From Ooceraea biroi (lineage: Eukaryota; Arthropoda; Insecta; Hymenoptera; Formicidae), in assembly GCF_003672135.1 (NCBI RefSeq), contig NC_039514.1, positions 6,143,287 to 6,207,286 of the forward strand: DNA of 64,000 nt, given 5' to 3'. Below, piece after piece: positions 39,166-50,610 of the stretch. The position numbers and the translations under genes are program-made. Below the pieces are notes generated by a model. The model saw only the letters and a list, made by a program, of their open reading frames with translations, did not search any database and was not told the origin of the DNA. How positions within the stretch are numbered: the stretch's first letter is position 1; each line of letters starts with the position of its first letter.

Positions 39166-40863
39166 TCGACATAGTCACGATGACTTTTTTTATCTCACAC
39201 ATCTGTTTTAACAATATCGTTGGTATTATTTTATATGTATACCTGATCAGTAACGTGATCGCAGCATTTGGATGGTTTATGAGTCGATAAATATTCATTT
39301 TTTAAATACATATTTCTATTTTTCCACGTTTGTACTTTGTTATTTGCGTTCGACGATATAATAATCTGTTTTTACAAGAATCGATCAGTCGAAAAATTAC
39401 TTTTTACCGCAATTATCGTTTTTGTTACGCCAACCAAAGAATTCAACCTGCAATCTCGCAAAAATATTTATTGCGAGCTTTTGTTTGTGAGTTTCCTCCA
39501 ACTATATTGCAACATAAGTTAAAAAAATAAAAAATAAATTAAAAAATAGTTTTACTAATAATTTCTCTTTCATCACCTGTTAAGAAAGCAATATTATTCT
39601 CTCTCGTCTCGCTTGTTTCTTTGTCTCGTTAACGTATCGCAGGGCTGCTGCGAGTGCATTGTTTTACTGCCCCAGTATTTTTGGACGCAGCTGGTCCGTT
39701 GGTCCTTTCGTCGTCGGGGACAATGGGACACGTGCCGCAGGGGACAAAGACGGCCCGTGCTTTCTCTGAAGCTATAACGTAATCGGTGTATAAACTCCCG
39801 TAACCGCATTTTTAAAGGTCCCTCAAATAACGGCGCTTTTGGGGATGGGCGCATTGTAGGGCACACTGGTGTGACGACGAGGGAAGAAATAGTAGCCGTT
39901 TCGAAGGCATGTGAAGGCATCCTTCGATACAGCGGTCAAAGATGACGTGTCGAAGCACAGTGAGAGATAAAAGAAGACATCTAATAGATCGCTTCAATAT
40001 TGAATATTGATGAAAAATTTAAATTCATCGCGACGCGATTTCTCTCGCGATGGGAGGGCCTCTCGCTTTGATCTCGCGCTGCTAAATTATTCCGATTGAG
40101 TGTCGTTACGTGCTTTCCCTCCGCCTTCCCATTGTCCCCTCTCTTTCTTCCATTTCGTATTACTTAATGAAATTATGCATCTGATTCGACATACAACTCT
40201 AGTGCACGTTAATCGTCCATCGAGCGATGATCGTTACGTCCCCGTCAGCGTTCTGGTAATCTCCTTAACGAACAAACCACCCCCTACACCTTCTCCCCGT
40301 ATCGTCATCATCATGTGCGCGGAGGGAGATACCACTTCCTTGCGCTAAATCCAATAAGCGGCTATTGGATACGCCTGTCTACTCTCCCGAGAGATGAAAT
40401 TCGTGACCAATGCGCACCGCGGGGCCGGAGGGGAAACGAGCAGAATAAGAGCGCGAATAAGGGAGAAACAATCCCTGTTCTGTGTCCGGCCGCTGGAGGA
40501 ATCGTCGAATCGAGGACGTGGACGAGTGGCAGGTGCGCCCGTTTCTAGGATCACCGAGAGTGTACCGGGACCCCTTAATACGGTATTTCATCGGTCATAA
40601 TCCTCCCTTCATGGGACGCTCCTTTGTCCCTGGACGAATGAAAATGGTGTACGCATGGGAGGGTGCTATCGACGATCCCTCTGCCCGAGCAGATCGCGTT
40701 CCTGCGAAAACCTGGATGAAAAAAGACGAAAGTCGCGTCGTCTAAGATGCGTTTCTCAGGGTCTGTTCGAATTCGATGTTCGATATTGTTGAATCGATCG
40801 AATATGTAATACCGAGTGGCACAACTGTACAGATAGCATTCTATAACTGATTGAAAGTGGTTC
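39166..40863. other. Gene-free stretch
   Basis: No gene is recognised. AT-rich sequence runs to about 39600, then moderately GC-rich sequence with overlapping open frames on both strands near 39600-39990 and 40310-40750; none resembles a known protein. Confidence 0.55.
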
Positions 40864-41045
40864 TTAACCCTTAGAGGGCCGGGATTTTTCCATTGAAATT
40901 TTTTAACGTAAAATTTATGCATATATGCAACCTATAGGAGGCAGGTTACAATGTGCAATGGAATATTGTAAGCAAATGTTGTATAAAATATAATTGTTTT
41001 ATTAAAGTTGTTGGTCGGCCAAGAGTTCTCTTACTTCTTTTTTTC
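40864..41045 (+). mobile_element. Possible piggyBac-type terminus (relic)
   Basis: TTAA at 40864-40867 is followed directly by CCCTTAGAGGGCCGGG, which has the TTAA plus CCCTT arrangement typical of piggyBac-family ends. A weakly similar inverted sequence (TCGGCCAAGAGTTCTCTTA) ends near 41032, without a TTAA. No transposase frame lies between. This is tentative. Confidence 0.3.
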
Positions 41046-44000
41046 ATTTTTTAATGTCTCTTTATTTTAACTTTTACTAAAGGTAATAATTTTTTAATAC
41101 CAACTAGAATAGATTTATTTAAAGTGCATAATTATTTAACGAAATACATTTACTTAAATAAATTATATATAACGCATTTTTGAATAATGCATAAGCAACA
41201 TATATAATATTTTTATACTTCAATTTGTACATTACACCTGTATACTAATTTTACTCTCGCACAATTAGATGAGCGAACGAGAGTTAGGTGAAAGGGTGAG
41301 CATTAGAGGAAAGGGGGAACGAACAAGTATCCGATTAATAGCGAAGTTTCCTCGTGAGTCGTTTCCGCGTGGGGATGAACGCGAAGCAATGGACGTTGGG
41401 GTAACGAAGAAAGGGCTCGAAACTGATCAGAGACACGATTGAAAGAGAACTCTTCGCTTCTCTCCATTCACTTTGGGAACTGCGAAACTTCCCCGACGGT
41501 TGTTGTCGTCTCTTCTCCAACTGCTTTATCCGTAGCACGCTCTTTGTTCTCCAAACGTATTTCCGTCATTTCGTCGATTTGGCATCCGAGGGAACAAAAT
41601 TGTTCCGGTAAAACAACTCTGCTTATTTTAGATATCCCTAAAAAAACCTTTTGAAAAAAAGAAAATGATAGCGACACGTACATTATGTGAGATAATATTC
41701 GCTCTCTTTATAAAGTGATTCAAATGTAAGCGTTTTTTTATGATACATAGTATCATAGAAAATAATATTCGACAAAAGAATACATGTAAATACATGTTCT
41801 TCAAGTCATCTCATAACATTTTCGCTCTTATATTGCTATAAATTAATATCAGAAATTCGCAGAGTTATTCGCCGCCATTCAATGTCGCATTAATAATTAG
41901 CAAACCAAACTTGCTAATTTGAGGAAGCACGTCTGAAGACACTTAACTAAAACGATGGTTAGCAAGTTTTCTTCAACATTTATCACGTTGCACAACATAT
42001 TCTCAAGACATTGTGAATTTGACATCCAATAAATCCGATATTCGCAATTCCTGATTATTAATACTATGTCGAGAGGCCGGCAGGACTTCTTGCTCCTGAC
42101 AGGAGAATAATACGATGGTCCTCGACGCGTCGTAATCCCGATGGGCGATTTTAACTTGCACGGGAGGCTCCAGGCATCGGCGGGTTTTTGTTTCTAAATC
42201 GGTGACGCGCTTTTCCGCAATTTTTACGACGAAAAAAGTAGGACCAGATGCAAATCTGGTGGAAAGGGGGACGTCTTCGTGCCTTCCTCCGGTCCAGAAC
42301 CCTCGAATGTGTCGCTCTTCCCTTCTCTCCTCCCTTCCTCCCAGCCCTCTTAAAAAAGTAATTCGAGACGAGTTCCTGGTGGGACTCAGAAGATGCTTCT
42401 GCTGTACGTCGAGCAACGTCGAACGTCCCTTCGTTTCGTGAAATTGGAAAGGCACGAGGAAAGCGCGGTCCCTGGACGATCGAAGGATCACTAATGTACC
42501 CTCGGTGGCACGCGAGGACGGAAACTCGACGCGAAGTGATCGAACTGGGGAGATCGAGGGGAGACATAACGAAGATGGAGTCAGAAATGAGGAACGAGGC
42601 TTCTGGCGGAACGAGGGAACGGATTTCTGCACGATGTATATGTGCACGCATTATGCCTCCTGGCGTGTCCCGGATAACGCGAAAACGAGGTTGATTCCGC
42701 TTGCCTGAGAATTTTCCCAGTTTGTAAAAATATCCTAAAGCTCTCGCGAAACTGCCTAGAGGTTTCACGAAGGGACAAGGAGTTTCCAAGAAACGTAGGA
42801 GTATCTTTCTTTTTTCCCTTTTTTTTAGTATGTCATCTTGGTATCGGAAATCATTCGCGGAGTTCAAATATTTATTTTCCATATCTAGGTGATTTTTATA
42901 CAGAGAAAGGCGCCAAAAATAATTTAGATTTTGTTGGTTCTGGGAAATTTGAGATTTATATAAAACGTGTTAATTTATCACCGAAAAAAGGTGGCAATCT
43001 CGAGAAAAGATTTCGATGCACACCCTTGCTTTCTTATTTTCTTTTAATGCCCGGGAGGTAAATGTGTGAAACACCGCGACAGCTGTCTCACGAGACATCG
43101 TTCTCCTCTTCCTTTGCCGCTCTGGTTTCCCTTTCTTTCATACCGTCGCTCGCCTCTCTGCGCACCCCATTTCCTCACCTCGGGGCGTTCCTGTCGAAAA
43201 TCCTGCACTCTGCGCTTCCGGTTCCTTCGCCGCGTGCGTTTCAAGACGCGGAACAAAGGAAAGAAAATATTCGACCGACCGGAAACGAGATCTCTCGTCC
43301 CGCTTCCGCGCTCCTCTGACAGATTACGCGTCGATGATTTTCCATGTCACTCCTGGGGTTCCTCCGATTCCCCGTCTAACCATCGCGTATCAAAGATCGT
43401 TAAACCGCAGCTAACGATTTTCACGATTCACCCTCGGAATACTTGACGTTCGCTCCCTCCATTTTTTAAAGCGGTTGAATCGTTATATCTCCCGCGTTAT
43501 GAAATTCAGCAAACGAATATTGAATATCGGGAAATAGTAGATAAAACATTCTTTATTCTACGTTATTAGCAAATTCTATTGGAATAAAAGGGGATTTTAT
43601 TGAGAAATAAATTATTTTCAATGAGTTTGTTACATTGTTTTTAAACAATATATTGATCTTATTGTTCGTTGGCGATGATGGGAAAAAATATAGCGATATA
43701 GCTTATATTTCCTATATAAAATCTTTCTATATAAATTATCTATAAACTTGATTAATTTTTTCGATTAAATTGACGGTGTGACCAAGCTTGTCCATGCGTT
43801 TGGATCATCGCAGTGACATGATGCAACGATTATGGGAGTAAAAGGCAGTAAATAATCCCTCGTGCTCTTCTAGTACGAGGTTTTCTAAAAAAGACCGATT
43901 GGGAGAAAGAGGGGAGGACCAATGTTGTGATCGGCACATAGTAATTAAAGGTCACGTTATTCGTCGAAAAACGGACGGCTGCATGGGCCAGTGACAAGGC

Positions 44001-47000
44001 TCCCTTTTGAAAGGAGGGCAGATCCCTAACCGGGACAGGTGTATAGTTACAAAGGACATCAAAAAGGGTCGTTCTACCTGGTACAATGGAGCTCGCAGGG
44101 AACAAGGGGGAACGGCCCGAATGATCGATCGGTCGATCGATCGCCACGCCCGAACACTCTCCGACAATCCGCGAGAGCGACTTGGATGCTATCTCTCAAT
44201 TCGGCGTTCCTGAAATCCCCGATTTTCGTTACGGCCTGTCAGGCGTTTTTTGCAGACTCGAATAGATCGATTCGCAGACATTATTTTGATAAAAAATATT
44301 TTTTCCGAGGCTATTATAGGAAATTTTTTTGGGATCTCTTTTAAGTATTGTAGGTTTTGGGTGCGTAGAAAAATATTTTGGTAATATTTTGCACGCTCCG
44401 AAAAATATACATTTGTGGACAAGTTGATTGTTTATTTGGTGTATATTTTAAACTTGTCTGTTAAATTTTAAACTGTATCTAAAACATTTTAATTTTCATT
44501 AATATTTATATATACACGTTTATTATACTCGAATAATTTATTTTTCGATGATGACATTGTATCAATAAAATCTCTTTCTCCTTTTTGTTACAAGTAAAAC
44601 CTTCTTTACTTATGCAGATGGAAATCATAAATAATGCAAACAAAATGTAAGTATACGTGTGACAAGTGCAAAAATTTCAGCTTCTTTCGCCCTTGACATT
44701 TTCGCGTTTCAGTAGCTCGTGAATTTACATCAAAGGAAACAATTTGCGAAGCAAATAGATCACGAGCTTAATGACCCGCGAGAATTTCGATTGCAATTCG
44801 CGCTCAAGTGCTGCTGAAGTAATCACGAGAGGGCGTAATTTAATAATCGCGGTATCGAGCACACTGTTGTCGGAATGCCGGATCGGCACTTTATTATCGA
44901 GATCGCGACGTATGTCGAACGAGAGCTGGCTTCGACTCGTTCCTGCAGACGCAAGCGAAGACTTGCCGTGTTCCGATCGCGCGTGACACTTGAGAACGAA
45001 TAAGATTATATTTCTGAATGTGCAGAGAAAAGAAAGGAGAGCGTGAGGGGACGCGGCGATGCAGAGAAAAACAGGTCGCTCGCTGAAGATAATCGACATC
45101 CGGTAGATCGGGAGTTAAATTTAATCCAATAAATAATTCCACATATATTTCTCTCGATTCGCGTGCGTGCAAGAATACGAGAGAGAAAGAGAAAAAAGGA
45201 GGAAAGAAAAAGTAGTCGTGTGACGTCGCGAACCATGATTGGCAATCGCGAATGGCAAACCTTCGACGCATATGTCGATGCTGTTGCGGGAGACAGCGGC
45301 AACGACCGACTTCAAGGTAGCTAAGCCAGTTGGCCGCTTATGTAAGTTGTTTGGAAGTCCGCTTACACTTGCTAGAGATGGAAGAGAGAGAGAACGAAAG
45401 AGATTGCGAGAGAAAGAGATAGATAATTAAATGCATTCGCTTCTTCTTAGCGACTTTGTTAGCACGTACGCGCGATTATTCTCGAAGCTCAATTACGTAA
45501 CAATCGGAAGCCGGAATGTTTGATTATGCGGACCGCAAAACTTGATTATTTTATCGATCTCGCGCTCTCTTTTACGTGATCATTCGGAGATTCTTCAAGA
45601 GAAAAACTTCGAATCAATGAGGATTTTTTCAATTACGGAGTCTCGGATTAGTCGTTTCAGTTTCAATAATTGGATTCAATTGGATAACGCTGGATCATAG
45701 GGTCGTGTAAAGCCTATCTCGGATTGTGCTGACAAAGACCGAGATTGCGATGGAGATTGGGATTCGATCAATCGAAACGTCCCCTGCTAGATATTGTTTG
45801 GTCGAATCTCAATCTGCAATACGTAGTCCGGTAAGATCTTAATATAATAGCGTAATCGCGTGATGATTACGTCATCAACAATCATGATGCAATTATAATT
45901 GTTCTTACGTATAAATCCACGACATAAATTAATTTCTCTCCTGTTACATAAATCTTTTTATATTTTTATCCTAATTTTTAAAACTGCTTTTATCATTCAT
46001 AATTAATAATGCTTCACTTTTCCGCTTTCGTTTTCACGAATTTGCATTCGGGACTGGAGGAAAATTCAGAATTTTTTTAGCTCCGCAGCACATGAAAAAT
46101 GCAAAAGTACCGTGCATTCCTTTCAGTTGCGCGAGACACGAGACAATATCCGTCCTCTTTCCCCCGTGATATTGACACAGCTCGCGATCGAGAAGTAATT
46201 GTTTCGAGGAAGTGGTACACAGTCGTTCATTTGCGAGACCTTTATTAAGCCTTGCGTGTCATTATCCGCACGGTGTATTCGCCGTTAACTTTCGATCGAG
46301 AGGACAGAGCCAAGCCGCCGCCAGCCAGCGAGAGAGCGGGAGTATCGGCGGTCTCGACTTGGACATTTAAATGCAAATGCACTTTTTACATATATTTATA
46401 TGCAAATGAGCTTTTCCCACGGCGAGAAAGGACCCGGGGACGCGCAAACGCCGTCGTCTCATCGTCGATGAACGCGAGACGCGCTCGAGAGACGTCGTCC
46501 TCTCTTTCGCAAACGTCGGCAGAAAGCGGTTGCGACACGCGATGCCGGAAGGAACAGACAATCGTCGCGTGCGCCGAAAGTCTGCGGGAAATTAAACAAA
46601 ATTGCAGCTTCGAAAATGTTTATCACCGCTTGACTCGCAATCGTGAAAATCGGCGCAGCTGACTACTCGATCGATTCTTTTACAAAATTTATTTCGCTTT
46701 AAAACGTTTATCGACGCGTTACATTACATTAAATATTAACAGAAATTTTCGGAAAAACAAGCTCGACGTATTTTTCACATTTGAGATAAAGTTATCTAGA
46801 TACGTTGCTAGATGACGCATGCGACGATTTGTGAAGCATGAAAGCGCGATACCCCTCTCGGTGTGTTCGCCCTCCGTCATTCTCGAACGCACGGGAAGCC
46901 ATAAGAAAAGCGGCTGCACGGGCTTTTGGAGACGTCTATCGTCTTATTATAGGTAGATTCACGAGGGGCGGCGGGTAGTAACGGGGTGAATTCTTCATAC

Positions 47001-50000
47001 GTCGAGGGAACAATGTGCTCGCGCGTTACGGGGAATTTTTCTCCAGGCGCATATTGCGATGGCCCTTATCGTTTCGCGTTAGGGGGATTCCATTTGGAGA
47101 CATCGCGCTTTTTTCGTCGATATGTTCCGCTATGGGATGTGCGTTCGTTGTCGTACGGGCAATCAAGGCTCATACATACGTACGTCGTCCGTTCTTCTGT
47201 CGTTGTCGGTTACACCAAGGCATTCTTTTCGCCAATCGTTGTCGACAGAAACGAATTATTTGAGGATTATTTGATTCGGAGGTTGCCGCGATCTAATTTT
47301 CGTACGAATCGACGCGAATGGAAATCATTGAAACGACCGTGATGAAAAAATATGACTTGGGATCTGTAACAATAAAATCTTATATTGTTTCTATGAACGT
47401 GAAAAGTAGAATCAATTGAGTTTTATGAAGATGTTTAATTTATTCGCAGTTTTTTATAGTAGATAAAAAAAGTGAAAAAGACGCTTCAACTATAAATCAA
47501 TCAAGTCGGCGTTATATAACTTATTTATCCGTCAATCTCAGTTTACTTGTTACATAGTCGCTGCGACGAACAATGTAGCGATGATGTAGCGCATGTTAAT
47601 GCGACAATGTAATTAAAGACGTATGAAAATGAATGCCGTAATTGAAGGCCGCGGAGGAATAACACGATAACCTTGATTTGAATGCAAATCAGGTTTCGCA
47701 TTAAAATAGCTTCTCGTTCTGTGGGATCGACGCTCACACTCGTGCTCCTTTTTTTCATTAGCTATCATTGGCAAACTAACACAGACATGCCTTCCTTTTT
47801 GCGCAATTAAAAAGCAATATCGAGAGATGTATGAGCCAACTTCCAGTTAAACTTCATATGACTGAATTATTATGTATTTAAAAGAAAAACGTTGCATAAT
47901 TATACACTTGCGTTGAGAGGCTGAAGAACGTCGCGCGAATTTTGATTAACTTTGCAAAAATTTCATTGCACAGTTCGCGCGTTCCGTATCGCGACTAAAC
48001 GCGACTTAACTTCTCCCGTCTCGTTATGTCGTTTAATTTGTTTGTCCATCGACATGTGCAATTTTCTACTAAGAATTACATATCAATTAGATGATTAGTA
48101 TCTTAACTAGCCTACTATCGACGGTCGCCACGATGGTAAATGCGTTAATCGAGTAACTAGTAAGCGATATGTGCGTGGCCGGGATTTTAATCGCGATTCG
48201 CACTGAAATTACGCGTTCGAGGTATTATCACGACTTTATCGTGATACTCCATAGACTTCATATAATTATCTTGTTGAGCAGAGCCCATGTTACTGAAGTG
48301 ACTACGACGACACGATTCACAATCCGATTTCATGGAAATTCTAATATACGTTCCTCCAAGTCCGACTCGAGAATCGAATGGAGATTGGGTTCTCAATTTG
48401 AGAACTCGATCACGTGAACCCCGTTTAATCTTTGCGCGGCGAGTAACAGCCTGTTTTCGCCTTGTTGTCTTCGTAGACTGCTTTAGCACCCCCGACAGAG
48501 AATTCCTGAAGATCCTGCGTTCGCCAGAGCGACGAGTCGAGATCCGCAATCCAAGAGTTGTCAAGCGCACATCGCGCGGCGCCTTAATGGAATTTGAATG
48601 TCGTTAGCCGGAGTAACCGGGCGTGAGAAAGGGACGTTATCCCCATTACTGGGTGGTGTCGTAGGAGCCTCGGCCGCCCTGCAGCATCCCTATTGCGTCG
48701 TCGAATTTATTAGAGCGCGAAAATGCGCCGTTACCTTCGTCATTGGCCTTCGTCTTTCGACGGTTTATCGAGCACGCTCGCGAACTCGAAGAAACACGTC
48801 ATCGTTATTAGCGTATCCGTTATTATGCTGCTTATGTAAATGTTGCAGTATTTTCTTGCACTCTGTGGCACGATCGTGAGTTTAACCTCCAACGTGATTC
48901 ATTGCGTTTTTTAGACGATTTACTGGATTTTCTGGAAGTGATTCAACGACAGAAATTGTCGATCGAATAGAAATTTTCGTGTCTATGCTTAAAAAAGTTT
49001 TTTTTAGTGGAATTAATCTTTTCTGTATAATCATCTAACATTAATCTGGACGAGTATTAAATCTTTTAATTTAATTAAGATGAATGACATCTTAGATTGG
49101 CGGGAGGGAATATGTATATAGGATGGATTTTTCAAATATGAGAAAAAGTTATGAAATTGTAACTTTACAACACGATCGTGCGCCGTGAAATGGCATTTCA
49201 GTGGAATTGCACTACGCGTGGAATGCGCGAGGGAATTAAAATGGAGAGAACGGATAGGATTTTCCGGCTTGGACGGATTGCGACTCCGATCAGCGATCAA
49301 CCGATCTCTCAATCCTCCGTGTGCTTTTCCATTGTGCAACGCGCTCAACTTGTAACTATACCGATGGATTAATGGAGCACCCGTGCGTGATCGTTAGGAA
49401 ATGAACGCAGCGATCGAGAGATCGAGAAATGCGGTAAACGTCGCAATGCAGAAAAGAAACGCGAAAGGAGAGGAGTTTCTGGGTCGCAATGTTGATGAGA
49501 CTTGTTGTTGTCACTCATGATTATTATTTTTTTCATATAGACGCGAATGAGAAATTTCAATTTGCACGGTAATGCTCGCCGTTGCAACGCTCTTGCGAAA
49601 TTCCAATGATCCACTGCGTATCTACGGTCATTACGAGTGAACCTAGCTAGAAGATCAAAGAGGAATGAACATCGCGACGAAGAAAGGCGCAATCGTACCT
49701 CCGAATGCAATCGCTTAAGAAGGAATCGCTCGTCCAACTAAATGAATTCCGAATCTGAAATAACGCAATGTGCGCGTCCTCACGTGGGCCCGTTTTGCCG
49801 GAGAATCCGCCAGTACGCCGCTGCAGCTGCAGGTTGCCCTTCTTTTGCGTAAGATAGTCGATAAGTCACGAGAACCGGCAAGGTTCCCCGGGGTAACCTT
49901 CGTCAATTCACCCACCCGACAATCAAAGAAACCAATGATTACGACAAAGACCAGCAGTTTTACATCGCGATTTTACATCGAGGGGGTGAACACACGTCGG

Positions 50001-50174
50001 AAATGTCGAACGCCGTAGCGTCATCATGATGAACGTTCGGAGCGAAAGAAAAATGTCAGACAAAGAGAGAGGGGGAGAGAGGATGCACATAGGGAAAGGA
50101 AGGGCCCGTTTGCACTTGGTTGAAAGAATGGTGTGTCGGTCGCTACGTCGTTCGCCACGTTTGCCGGCGAAAAA
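41046..50174. other. Gene-free stretch upstream of the transporter
   Basis: No gene is recognised. 42000-42890 carries two long overlapping minus-strand open frames without a known domain. 43540-43760 and 44370-44650 are AT-rich. A CRE-like palindrome lies at 45861-45877. 46980-47340 and 48590-48890 are moderately GC-rich. I looked in 48.5-50.2 kb for a 5' exon of the transporter ending in phase 1 and did not find a convincing one. Confidence 0.5.
45861..45877. promoter_or_regulatory. CRE-like palindrome
   Basis: TGATGA TTACG TCATCA is an inverted repeat that encloses TTACGTCA, a close match to bZIP (CREB/ATF-type) sites. One isolated match is expected by chance in a window this long. Confidence 0.2.
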
Positions 50175-50610
50175 ATGGCCGGTGCGCCGGTAAATCCCGC
50201 GGGCACGCTCGTGTTTCGCGGTCAACGAACCTTTCTTTGCTTTCGCGCAGCCTGCATGGGTGGATTCTCGTTGGGATGCGGCCTCGGTTGGAGCGCGCCG
50301 TGCGTTGAAATACTGAGGAGCGACCTGTACGACTTCGACGTGTTCGCGGCGGACGTGATCGCATCGGTGTTCCCGGTGGGCGCGGCATTCTGCACGATCA
50401 TCGTGCCGCTGCTGATGGACAGGATCGGCCGGAAGTGGACGATGATGGCCCTGGCACCGGCCTTCATCGGCGGCTGGATCCTGCTAATCTGCGCGGGCTC
50501 GCTGGTACCGCTCTTCGTGGTCAGCAGGATCGTGACCGGCGCCTGCGGCGGCATGTTCTGCGTGCTGGCGCCCATGTACTCCGCGGAGATCTCCGAGAAG
50601 CAAATCAGAG
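50175..50610 (+). CDS. Tret1-like: Transporter coding exon 1 (residues 1-146, N-terminus uncertain)
   Basis: This exon encodes helices 1 to about 4 and the first GRK loop. The conserved part begins at residue 26 (50250). The donor is at 50611 (AG|GTGATT) and splits the Gly146 codon in phase 1. The segment 50251-50610 is GC-rich at third positions like the later exons. The 75 bases before it look less conserved (MAGAPVNPAGTLVFRG, then an Arg inside helix 1) and end in a pyrimidine-rich acceptor-like sequence at 50231-50250. The mature exon may therefore begin at 50251 and be joined in phase 1 to an upstream exon I could not find. Confidence 0.88.

Noticed and set aside
45861..45877. CRE-like site as evidence of regulation of the transporter
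   Set aside because: It is a single site more than 4 kb away, and such matches are common by chance.
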